From Persicaria tinctoria (lineage: Eukaryota > Streptophyta > Magnoliopsida > Caryophyllales > Polygonaceae): DNA of 64,000 nt. Positions 10,561 to 20,141 of the stretch are shown here, one piece after another (the first letter of the stretch is position 1; each line of letters opens with the position of its first letter). The DNA lies in the NCBI GenBank assembly GCA_037127255.1, contig JBANSL010000004.1:38714467-38778466 (forward strand), read 5' to 3'. The notes under the pieces were generated by a model. That model ran no database searches, was not told the origin of the DNA, and saw only the letters and a list, made by a program, of their open reading frames with translations. Position numbers and translations under genes: made by a program.

Positions 10561-11785
10561 TGATTAGGTTAGTGCCTCTCTGTTTTGTTCTGCAGTGTTG
10601 AATTTCACGTCTAATAATGCTGATTTGTGAGTTGTTGGGTCTTGGATGAACTATCGATGACGTTTGCTGTTGGAGATTTTTTATTGGGATGGCAGTATGG
10701 CACTGTCTTGAGTTAGCACTTGAATGACCTTGAACAAATTGTGATGCTGATTGTTTTTGTTGCATAAGTAATGTTGTTTGTGTGGCTATTGTCTTATTAT
10801 GGGCGGAATATTTTGAGATGGATTATTGCTACTCTGATTTGTTGTTGGTTATATATTTGGTGTTTGTTTGATTTGAACTTCCCATGATAAAGCATTGATG
10901 GAATTGTGCTGTTTCAAAATTTTGATCTAAGATATCTTGTAGTGGTGGTTAAAGTTTATGTTGGTGATTTGTGCAGATTAGATGAATTCTAGTGTGCCCA
11001 TGCCTCTAATTCTTGTGTGTTTTATGCTCCCTGCGTCCATCAATTTTTCATGATTATAGTTGCAGTATATGGATGAGTATAATCTATTGGGGTTGATTTT
11101 TGTTGAATTGATATTTGCTATTCTTTATGCTTGGATGTTTTTATTATGCTTCGAATGTTTGACTACTTTGTCTTGTGTGCTCTCTTTGTTTTTTGTTTTG
11201 GCCAGGACAAATTGCAAAGGGATATGCCCATATTTTTCCGACTCCAAGAAGGTTCACAAGTGCCAATTGCATCCAAGTTGCTGCTGAAAGTTTCTGCTGA
11301 ACACCTAGGGCCGTGATTTCTACTCTTTTACGTTGTTTTAAGGGTGTTAGTACTTAGGAATAGTCACCTATCTTGATGAATTTTATGATTTTGATATTCC
11401 TTTGTTACTTAACTAGATTAGTGGTTGATTGCTATGCGAGTTTTGCTTGTTTTTGTTAATGTTTGTTGTGGTAGATAGGTCTGATTACTATGAGAAGTGC
11501 TGAATTTTATGGTATATTCAGAGGCAACACCAATACCTCCGCTTGAGCTGAAAGCTTGTTCTAGAATGCCTGATTACTGTTGAGTTGAAGATTAGTTTTG
11601 GAATGCTTGATTACATTGTGAGTTTCCTCTACCTCTTATTCCTTTCTTTACTTTGAGGACAAAGTGAGATTTTAAGCATGGGGTGGGGAATTCAAGTGTA
11701 GCTCCATATTCATATAATTATTTATGTGTTAGTTTTCTTTAATTCGTTTTCAATTTTGTTATGCATTGCATTATATTGTATTTTA

Positions 11786-11922
11786 GGTTGCATTATAGAG
11801 TGTTTGATAATTATCCTATGGTCTCATATAAGTTATTGAGTCTTTGTTTTTTTAGGTTGCATTATAGGGTGTTTGATAGTTATCCTATGGTCTCATATAA
11901 GTTATTGAGTCTTTGTTTTTTT
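11786..11922. repeat. 69-bp tandem duplication
   Basis: Two adjacent copies of a unit starting GGTTGCATTATAG and ending GAGTCTTTG are offset by 69 bp (11786 and 11855), with only a few differences. The surrounding sequence is T-rich and non-coding. Confidence 0.9.
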
Positions 11923-12207
11923 TAATTGTTAGTTTTTCTTTTAGTTGTGATAGAAAGTTGTTTCTTTGATTGGTATGGCATCGATGATGATATATGGTTT
12001 TTAATGGCTTAAGAGTTAATAAATTTTAATTTTAATTGAATAACGACACTTGTGGGACTCCCATAGATAATCTGGATTACGAGCTTTGGATGTTCAATTT
12101 AGAGCAAATTTAAATTTTTTTATATGATTTCTATTTTACGTCTAAACCCCCGAAGAAAAGAACTAGTAAATGTTTGATGTGTTTTGATATATATGTTACT
12201 TTGATGA

Positions 12208-12235
12208 GTGTAAGGAGGATAAAATTCACTTACAC
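12208..12235 (+). repeat. Conserved-loop hairpin, copy 1
   Basis: Stem GTGTAAG (12208-12214), 14-nt loop GAGGATAAAATTCA (12215-12228), complementary stem CTTACAC (12229-12235). The loop recurs with other complementary stems nearby and in three other elements. Confidence 0.8.
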
Positions 12236-12237
12236 CG

Positions 12238-12263
12238 CTCGAGGAGGATAAAATCCACTCGAG
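12238..12263 (+). repeat. Conserved-loop hairpin, copy 2
   Basis: Stem CTCGAG (12238-12243), loop GAGGATAAAATCCA (12244-12257), stem CTCGAG (12258-12263). The stem can be extended outward by a G-U and a C-G pair. Confidence 0.8.
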
Positions 12264-12290
12264 TGAAAAGAATCATCAATAAACCAATGA

Positions 12291-12314
12291 TCGAGGAGGA
12301 TAAAATTAACTCGA
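12291..12314 (+). repeat. Conserved-loop hairpin, copy 3
   Basis: Stem TCGAG (12291-12295), loop GAGGATAAAATTAA (12296-12309), stem CTCGA (12310-12314). Confidence 0.75.
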
Positions 12315-12358
12315 CACTAAAAGTATTGGAAAAAAATAGGGTTAGTAACCGATCCTGT

Positions 12359-12382
12359 TTGTGGAGGAAAAAATTCACACAA
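12359..12382 (+). repeat. Conserved-loop hairpin, copy 4
   Basis: Stem TTGTG (12359-12363), loop GAGGAAAAAATTCA (12364-12377), stem CACAA (12378-12382). The loop has one substitution, and the stem sequence differs from the other three copies while pairing is kept. Confidence 0.75.
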
Positions 12383-12729
12383 TGAGGAAGAAAAAAGAAA
12401 TTAGAAATACTTGGAGTCAAAGGAAAAAATCTGAGCTTTATTGAAACTCCGAAGTAGAAAATGCTTAGTAATCGGTGTTTATGACAATTTTTAAACGCTT
12501 AATGAATTTGATTGCTCAATACATTTTGAATGCAAGCATCCCTGAAACTTATCGGAGTTTAAAGCAATGAGCATGTCGGGTTTAATGTGGGTCTCATAGT
12601 GTCATAACTATTTTGAGCTTAACGTAATGAATACTCAGGTAGCCATGAGAATCAGGCTGATGAGTGACCCTTCATAGAAATTTCTTTTAGTCTTTGTCTT
12701 TCTTTGAGTTTGTCTTTGTTTGTGACAGT

Positions 12730-12768
12730 TTGCTTGGGGACAAGCAAAAGTCTAAGCATCGGGTAGTT
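12730..12768 (+). other. T1 polypurine tract region
   Basis: The phrase TTGCTTGGGGACAAGCAA, then AAGCATCGGGTAGTT, immediately precedes the 3' LTR. This matches the conserved pre-LTR layout of Athila/Tat elements, where a self-complementary TTGCTTG...CAAGCAA phrase is followed by a G-rich PPT. Confidence 0.75.
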
Positions 12769-13064
12769 TGATAGAGTCTATTTTAGTCATGTTTTAAAAA
12801 TAGATTTACATATTAATTTAAAGCATTTTTATATATTTTATAGCTTAGTTTATATTATTTGGTTTTCGGAGTCTACACTAGTGTTTTTATATATTTCAGG
12901 TATTTTGGAGGAAATTTGGAATAGTTCGCATTTGACAAATTAAACTAGATCGGAGCGAGTTGCATGCGTACTCAAATTATGGATCAACCGAATGGGCTGA
13001 TGAATTCATACGGAAGGCTGATGCAGGTGGAATGAATCATGCAGCTTACATTACAAGTGTTGCT
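12769..13064 (+). mobile_element. Truncated 3' LTR of T1
   Basis: This matches the first ~290 bp of the LTR at 8354-8942, with few differences, up to TGTTGCTT. There element A1 begins (TGTTGTAGG at 13065). The remaining half of the LTR would lie beyond the far end of A1 and is not in the window. Confidence 0.85.
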
Positions 13065-14762
13065 TGTTGTAGGAGAAAATCGAGATTGCAAATAAAATAC
13101 TAATAAAGTAAAGCAAACCGATTAGATCCCAGGAAATAATGTTCAAGACTTCCTCCCGATGTAGCAAAAGGAAGTCAGGTTCGATCCTCAAGGAAGCTGG
13201 TCAGCGGATCCTAGGCAACGGAGGAATCTCACGGGCAGAAGTCGACTTTCGGGTGCTCGACCTCGACTAGGGCTAGTCGACAGAAGGTCAGGCATGTCCA
13301 ACTGAGCAAGTGGCAGCTACTGGGCTTGGTTGATCTCGAGTAGTTTACTTGATATTGAGTAACTTTGTCTAGGTCGAGAAGTTTTGTTCGAGATCGAGGA
13401 ACCTGCAGAAACAAAAGCTACGGCGATCTTGTTTGATCGAATGTGAGAAGTCGACGTCGACCAGTTTGGTCGAAATTGAGCAGTGACAGAAAGTAAAAAC
13501 AAATGCAAATTTCGAATCATAACCGATGGATGAAAGAGAACTTCCAAGATTAGGGTTTGCAACAACGATTACCATGAAAGCGGAATATAAATCATAAAAG
13601 GCGGAGACTTTATCGATAAAGGAGAAGGCTTTCACCTAATCCGACAAGTAGGAATATAGATCTCCCGATAAATAACCCTAATTGCATCTATTCCTTTTCA
13701 TAGTTAGAACTTATAATCTTCCGGAAAAAAATCATAATTACTACCCAAGTTTCACAACATGAGTTCTTCAATTTCTCAATCAAACACATGGAATAGAATA
13801 AGATAATGATAAAATACCTCTGTTTGCAATTGCTAATCCACCAACATGGCTCTCATTGGGCTCGCCCCAACTCTAGAAGTAGGTGGACTACTCGCGACTC
13901 ATCGCAATCGCAGACATTGATTGAAAAGAAATAACTTGCATAAACTATATTCAAAGTCTTTACAATCCCGGCACTCAAACTTTCGTAGAATGCCAAAACC
14001 CTAAAACCTTTGAACTCCTAAACTCTATGTTGAACTACTTCTCTGAAATTGAATGAATAGAAAATCAGCCCCATGGGCTTTATTTATAAGGCTTAATCCT
14101 TGCTAATCAAGGAAAGAAATATATGTCTACTTTCGAAAAATAAAAATAAATAAAGATAAAGCATAAATCTTAAAAGGAAAATATCTAAATATCTAAATAT
14201 CTCTTGACATTAATGAATAATCTTCTCTCATTGGATAAATCTTTGATATACTTGATAGATTCAGACCTCTTTTCATCAAAGAAATCCAGATCTTTTTGGT
14301 CGATATCGACCAATTTGGTAGACATCGAGGAACTTTGTGGTCGACTTTGGCTTTCTTCGTCTTATCGAGTAGCTTCTTTCCTTCTCGAACTCAAACAAGG
14401 CTACTGGTTTGGTCGATGTCGAGCAAGTTTTTCGACATCGAGTAAAATGTTACTCGAGTTGCTTTCTCTTCTCAGTTTCTCGAGCAACTTCTCCTCGAGC
14501 AGGCTCTGCTTCACATTTTTGGTCGATATCGAGGAACTCTCCTCAAAATCGAGTAAAACTCAGCTTTCGTCTTCTCTTCTTGGTTTTGTCCCGGAATGGC
14601 TCCAAATTCTGCAATATTAAACCAAAACTTATGTAGACCTTTATTTCTTGCAAATAAGCATATATTACATAAATTCAACATATTCCCAGCCCAAAATGTG
14701 CAAAGTATATAGAATAAGGAGCTAAAATGTGCATAAAATCATGGCTATTTTAGTGGACATCA
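13065..14762 (-). mobile_element. 3' LTR of A1
   Basis: The LTR of about 1,698 bp runs from TGTTGTAGG to GGACATCA. Its left 300 bp match 57417-57735 beside the PBS, which identifies the two as an LTR pair. Motif clusters of the TCGATATCGA/TCGACATCGAG kind lie at 13233-13490 and 14295-14560. ORFs of 60-140 codons in it are motif-driven. Confidence 0.85.
14295..14560. repeat. TCGATATCGA palindrome cluster in A1 3' LTR
   Basis: Copies such as GTCGATATCGACC, GACATCGAGGAAC, GTCGATGTCGAGC and GTCGATATCGAGG are spaced irregularly at 20-50 bp. Spacing and divergence exclude a CRISPR-like array or a simple tandem repeat. Confidence 0.8.
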
Positions 14763-14800
14763 AATCACCCCATACTTAAACATGCTTGTCCCCAAGCAAT
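14763..14800 (-). other. A1 polypurine tract and pre-LTR phrase
   Basis: The reverse complement reads TTAAGTATGGGGTGATT directly before the LTR. Upstream of it is TTGCTTGGGGACAAGCATG, the same arrangement as in T1 and A2. Confidence 0.8.
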
Positions 14801-16041
14801 AACTTGGATGGTCATTTAGGTAAAGCATGCAAAGACTCTTAACATAATGGATTCATTGTAATATTACCCAACACTCGATTGCCATCCTTGAAAAGGTACT
14901 TGGTGCCTACAAATCTTTGCATGTGAATGAAAAGCAATTTCTGCACACAAAAGGAGGTTTATACTAAAACAATTTTTCGTGACAAAGCAACAATAATCAA
15001 GAGGATTTTTTTTTTAAGCTCAAAAAAGGAGTAGATAGATAAAAGGCTAAAGGTGAGCAATTTTTGGTCATGTGGTGTTAAATCCATAGAAATTCATTAT
15101 TTCCAAACTTTCTCAACCACATTCCTTCTTCATATGATTCATCACCTTTCATAATGTTTTTTTCAATAATAATGCTTTTACCTCTCTAACCTCACCACTG
15201 CCTTCTCGCGAGTCGCAAACATGGGTGTCATGAATGGCCCCGGATACTTAGTGCTTTGGACTCCTCACCTGTGTGTCCCATCTCACTGAACTATTATCTC
15301 AGCAAGCAGGGTCGATCTACCTTTATCTCCTGAGGTGATCGGATTTTTTCTCACTCATTAAATTTTCCATAAAACTGAATTTTTCTTGCCAAATTCCAAT
15401 AATGACATAACATCACAACAAACCAAATAATGTCTCCATAAAATGATTTCCATTTTCAACATACTCCCCGGATAGGGTCTAAGGTAAAAATGGGCAATAT
15501 AAGGCATATGTGGAGCAATAATGATATATAGGCAAATAAAGCTTGGCAATCTTGTGAAATATCTCTAACAAATCCATCATTTGCATCGTCGAGTGTTGCC
15601 TTGGCTTCCATGACTCTTCTTTGAACTTTTTGCAAGCTTAGGTGATATCCTTTAAAAATGCATATTTTGAATAATGTAGAATTTAACCATGCAAATACGA
15701 TAAATAATATGCAACTAAACTCAAATACAAAGTTGTGCCATGTCCTAAATAATCCGATACAAACCATGAAATGAAACTTAAAATACAGTCTGGAAGCACA
15801 TAGAAACAATAAAGTCATAAACATAGTCTTTACTCCCACCCCATACTTAAAATAGACAGTGTCCTCACTGTCAAAGAAATATACCCAAAGGGAGGGAAAA
15901 AGACTTACAGAGCTGCTTACTAGGAGGTGGTGGACCGTAGTAGGGAAGGTGGAATCCAATCTGGTAACCAGAAGCTCCTCCGAGGGAAGAGCTACCAGGC
16001 TGGTGCTGCTTTGAAGATCCACCAACGTTATGTGCACTCCC
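14801..16041 (-). mobile_element. A1 3' untranslated region
   Basis: This non-coding sequence lies between the ATHILA ORF and the PPT. It shares blocks with A2 (2740-3560): the GAAAAGGTAC phrase near 14890, the CTCGCGAGTCGCAAACATGG phrase near 15205 and the CATACTCCCCGGAT phrase near 15460. The long frame at 15456-16169 is hydrophobic and lacks recognisable motifs, so I treat it as fortuitous. Confidence 0.6.
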
Positions 16042-17385
16042 CTACTGCTGGAACTGTGATAGGCGGCCCCAGAGGCACTGATCCATGTCGTCGAAGCGAT
16101 CTCTGACCATGGAAAAGTGATCCATGGAAGCTGAATAGAGTCGCTCCTGGCGGCTGTCGATTGTATCAACTCTGAGTGTCAAGGAGGTCATCCAGTCAAA
16201 CATGGCTTCCTGTAACTGCCACATCTGTCGCATCTCAGAAACCATCTCATTTGAATATCCTCCGGCATGGTGAGGTTGTTGGGTACTATGAGAGTGGTGA
16301 GAGGGGATCTGATGGGGAGAGTGGTAAGAGTGGTGGGAGGGGATCTGCTATGGGGAGTGGTAAGAGTGGAGAGAGGCTTGTGGGTTGTCACCATCTGCAG
16401 GATCTTGCTGGGGGTCTAAGGCCATAGGCTCAGAATAGGGATGGTTGTAGAGGAGATGATGGTCCCTCAGGGTAGGGTCAGCGGCTAGGTTGATTTCATG
16501 GTGGTAATCGATCCCTGTCCATGTAGTGTACCAGTCGCGGGTATGGTGCAGGTCCATCAGATCCTGCCAGATTGGTACTCCTGAAGAATAATGGGACCAT
16601 CTCCCGTCGTGGCGTGCTATAGTATGTCCCTTATGTAAGGACGTTAGGTTAATCCTCATCACGTTCCACACGGTGTACCGGTGAACGGGGAGCTCGAGGT
16701 GGAAGGCTAGGATAGCCACCATACATCCGTCATAGATGGCTACTCGCGGGAGGTTCCGGCGGGTAACGCAATGCTCTAACCATGCGTAGGCGAGTGGCAA
16801 GGGGTTAGACTCGAAAAGCATCCGCCGTAGACACTTTAGCTCTGGCTGGTTGGGCCGCCACAGCTCGGGGCGGGCCCAAATCGTGCTGCCCAGAATCCTC
16901 AGAATAGTAGAGAAAAGAGGGCTGGCTATATTGGCCGTGTAAGTGGTGTCCTGGGTAGGCTCCAACACGCCGCACAGATATCGCCACATCACATCTGTGT
17001 CGTGGATGTGGAAGGTGTTGGTGGTGTGGCGGAAGGCGAAAGCGGCGCTCAGCTCCTCCAAAGTCATGGTGAACCGCTTGTTGGCGAGCTGGAAGTGGAC
17101 CCGACGGTGGGAGGTAGGGGAATCCGGGATCCGGAGAGTCCCTAGGAACTCCCCTATCAGTGTCGGATACTGGTGGTCAAGGGGCTCAATCAGACGGTCA
17201 ACATCTATCCAGCCAAACCCATGGATCATCCAGAAGTGCATACCGAGCTTCTCCATGCTCGGCTGGTGATACCAACGGGCATTCTCAGCCCGTGCTGCTA
17301 GATCCTGAGCTCGCAGGCGGGTCTCCTCATCATCAATCCTCAGGTGATCCCTTTCTAGATATTTTGTTCTGAACATATACTTCAA
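16042..17385 (-). pseudogene. ATHILA ORF1 (env-position ORF) with one nonsense codon
   Basis: An open frame of about 448 codons has its first ATG at 17374-17376, and the frame is open a little further upstream to about 17415. It contains the conserved ATHILA ORF1 phrases: MEKLGMHFWMIHGFGWIDVD, a YPTLIGEFLGTL phrase, FQLANKRFTMTLEELSAAF, then WARPELWRPNQPELKCLRRM and LPLAYAWLEHC. A single in-frame TAG at 16348-16350 interrupts a short HSYHSP-QIPSHH repeat. Beyond it the same frame continues into a coiled-coil-like end (MVSEMRQMWQLQEAMFDW and onward) to the stop at 16042. In Athila elements this ORF lies between pol and the 3' LTR, as here. Its biochemical role is unknown. The usual N-terminal part is not seen, so it may be spliced or lost. 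Confidence 0.75.
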
Positions 17386-18607
17386 AATAAAGTACCCTTT
17401 ATAAGATAATATCTAACAAATATAACAACCCCATACTTAGTTCATAAACTATCCTATAAAATAATAAATAAGCATAAGGAAGTTCATATCATCAAATCAT
17501 GTAGTAACTCATATAATGAAACAAGAAGTGCACCATATATATGAATTTAAATAAAGCCCCAAAATTCAAGAAATTTCCAAATATATCATGTAATAAATCT
17601 TCAAATTTCATGAATTTCTTTGACAATATATATGAACTAAATATGGGAATCATTTAGATACATAAAAAATCAGCCCATCAAATATAGCTATTTCCATATA
17701 TAACCAATCCTTAATAATATAAATATCAATTTCCCGCGCAAATTTCAAACCCTAGATATTCAAAACACAACTCAAGTTCCAATCTCTACCTAGGTTCTCA
17801 TCAAAAAATGTAATAATCTGATATTTAGAGAGAAAATAGGGAGAAATCATACCTTTGAGTTGAAATAGGGGGAAGAAATTTGTAATTAGAGAGAATTAAG
17901 GGGTGGTGGTCTCGGATTTGGTTCAAGAAACAACCAGTGGTGGCGGTTTGAACTGTTAGGCGCGCGAGAAGGTTGAGGATGGGCTCGGTGGTGCTCGAAC
18001 TTTGTGGATCCGGGCTGGTGGAAGCCGGAAACGGTGGCTGGTGGCCGGATCTGGTGGGTGGAGGTGGTTGGCGAAGGGAGATCTGGGAAACAGCAAGAAC
18101 AAGGAGGAGGGCTTCGGTTTTGGCGAGGGCTTCTAGTGCTCAGGATCGCTGGATCCGGGGCTCAGGAGGCCGGAAATAGGGCAATGGTGCCGGATCTGGG
18201 GAAAGGAGGATGTTGGTGGCGGTTCTTTGGTAGCGACAGCAATGGCGTCGGGGAGGGAGGTTGGGCTTCGGCGGTGGCTGTGGGTGCTCGAGGAGGGCTC
18301 GAAGAGGCCGGATTCGGGCTTGAGAAAGCAGGAATCGGTCAAGGTGGCTGGCGCAGTGTAGCGAGAGCTCGAGAAGTAGGAGCGGGAGGAAGAATGTGAA
18401 GATGCTGTGTCAGCTTAGGGTTCTCGAGGTCGGGGAAAGCGGAAGGCGAGGGAGAGAGGTCCAACAAGGTGTTTAAATAAAGAAAAGGCAAAAACCGAAA
18501 AAAATTAAAAACTGTAAGTATTGTTTTTTTAATTTTTTTTTTGTTTTTTTTAGAGAAAGAAAACGTACCTGGAATCTTGGTTGCTCGATGTCGAGGAGCC
18601 TCCTACT
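17386..18607 (-). mobile_element. A1 spacer between pol and ORF1, left part
   Basis: Non-coding sequence with an AT-rich half (17386-17930) and a GC-rich half (17930-18460). Open frames on both strands in the GC-rich half (for example 18004-18399 plus and 18133-18342 minus) follow from low stop-codon density. The spacer continues at 32517 after removal of B1. Confidence 0.65.
18471..18483 (-). promoter_or_regulatory. Possible TATA box upstream of the ORF1 leader
   Basis: The minus strand reads TTATTTAAAC followed by a CT-rich, GC-rich stretch that runs towards ORF1. The arrangement would suit an internal promoter for a separate ORF1 transcript. This is inference from composition and position only. 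Confidence 0.25.
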
Positions 18608-18612
18608 TACAT

Positions 18613-18910
18613 TGATACGGGGTTAGTCGTGGGTTGGTCCGATCTTCGACAACAAGCAAGAACTAAAGAAAGACTCAACAAGATGATTCAAGATCTGCAA
18701 GAAACAATCAAGAATGATCAAGATTCTCAAGAACGCAGCAAGACTCGAAATTAAAGAACAAGAATGGAAAGACACGACCTGATACGGACTGAGTCGATCT
18801 ATATAGAACAAGATAACCTCCTCAGAGGGTAGGAACCAATACCAATGGCTATATAACCCGCCTCTACAACCCTACACAACCAAGCGGACAACTTGGAGGC
18901 ACAAGGAGGG
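18613..18910 (-). mobile_element. B1 3' LTR, left segment
   Basis: This is the first 298 bp of the B1 left LTR. It breaks at the GAGGG duplication created by element I. The uninterrupted partner LTR at 31482-32511 shows the empty site (ACAAGGAGGGGGCTCG near 31780), which confirms the insertion. Confidence 0.9.
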
Positions 18911-19932
18911 TGATGCGGGACCATCTTCTACAGCTCCAGACACACCTATCATACTTGGAGAAGGACCAATGACTCGAGCTAGAGCTAAGAAGCTTCAGAG
19001 AGACTCATTCAACTTTGTGGGTCATGCATTATTCTCGAGCAAGGTTCAACTCCCCGAGCCTACATTGAAGACTTATATGTGCATTGGAGTGCATGAAGAG
19101 GCCGAGCCACCTTAGAGCATGCTTGGGCCGATTTATTTAAGTGTTAATGTCTAATTTCAGCTTATGAACATTATTGGGCTGAATTGGGCTTTTCTAGTTA
19201 TTATTTTTAAGAACCTTATTTTACTTATGTTCTTAGGTTTATTTCATTAAGCCCATTAGTAATTAGTTCTATCTTTTCTATCTTCTTAGAATCGGCCAAC
19301 AGGCCTTAGTTTCCTATATAAGTCGATTTCAGCCTTGTAAATCGATGGAACATTCATAATAGAAATATTGCTTCTCAAAATCGTGTGTGTTACACCTTGA
19401 GAGTTGTTGGCCGAATTAGAGCAGTGCTCATTCGCCTTCGAATTGATATCATCTCAGCTTGGTGCTTCAAGTTGGTATCCACAAGCCCCCTTCTGGTGCT
19501 TCAAGTTGTCCGCTTGATTGTGTCGGATTGTAGAGGCGGGTTGTGTAGTCATTGGTATTGGTTCCTACCCTCTGAGGAGGCCTGGGGTCTTTATCTTGTT
19601 CTGCATAGATCGACTCAGTCCATATCAGGTCGTGTCTTTCAATTCCTTATCTATCTTTATCGAGTCTTTATTCTTCTTGTTAGTGTCGACATCAATAACA
19701 GCCCTGTTCTTGGTGTTCTTGTCGAGTTCTTGATCGATCTTGATCTATCTTGGTCGAATCTTGAGAGTCTTGCATTGTTCTTGTTTATTCTTGCTGCGTT
19801 TCTTGAGTTCTTGTTGGAATCTTGATCATTCTTGATTGTTTCTTGCAGATCTTGAATCATCTTGTTGAGTCTTTATTTGAGTTCTTGCTTGATTGTCGAA
19901 GATCGGACCAACCCACGGCTAACCCCGTATCA
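18911..19932 (+). mobile_element. 5' LTR of element I
   Basis: LTR of 1,022 bp. Compared with the 3' LTR (1,053 bp) it lacks about 31 bp near 19455-19470, where the phrase GGTGCTTCAAGTTG has replaced the original segment; that phrase is copied from about 30 bp downstream. The U5 part is rich in TTCTTG and TCGATCTTGATC repeats. Confidence 0.9.
19315..19320 (+). promoter_or_regulatory. TATA box in LTR of element I
   Basis: TATATA within TTTCCTATATAAGTCG, roughly 400 bp into the LTR. It corresponds in position to TATATAT in the LTRs of II and III. Confidence 0.55.
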
Positions 19933-19935
19933 AAT

Positions 19936-19947
19936 TGGCATCAGAGC
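19936..19947 (+). other. PBS of element I, initiator tRNA-Met type
   Basis: TGGCATCAGAGC, three bases after the LTR end and one mismatch from the initiator-Met PBS. The next bases (TTTGGTTTCCGA) partly continue the complementarity. Confidence 0.85.
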
Positions 19948-20141
19948 TTTGGTTTCCGACATCAAGATTGAGTCTTTTTCTTTTCTAAACACAAAATCCA
20001 CAAAAAAAGAGTCCTTTTCTTGTTTTGGTTATTTACTTCTTGCATTCTTTTTGATTAATTTACTAATCTTGAGTTTGTGATTGTTTGTGGTTGCATAGCC
20101 TAAACACAAAGCCTAGCCGAGACCGTGGAGTCGACCAAAGG

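Larger units (their letters stand above)
8943..12768 (+). mobile_element. Internal region of non-autonomous element T1
   Basis: About 3.8 kb lies between the PBS and the PPT. I see no protease, reverse transcriptase, RNase H or integrase motif in any frame, so T1 must be non-autonomous. It holds a short gag-like remnant (9072-9233), an acidic ORF (9487-9786), a GC-rich block (10187-10560), a long T-rich stretch with a 69-bp tandem duplication, a hairpin array (12208-12382) and a PPT. Confidence 0.7.

Noticed and set aside
11060..11316. Hydrophobic ORFs in T1 as a small membrane protein gene
   Set aside because: T-rich sequence gives Leu/Phe-rich frames by composition; two overlapping phases are open and no partner copy supports either.
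15456..16169. 237-codon ORF downstream of ATHILA ORF1
   Set aside because: It overlaps the in-phase C-terminal end of ORF1 in another frame, is hydrophobic and irregular, and has no recognisable motif.
18004..18399. Gly-rich ORF of 131 codons
   Set aside because: GC-rich spacer of A1, read against the strand of the element, with no motif; the opposite strand is open as well.
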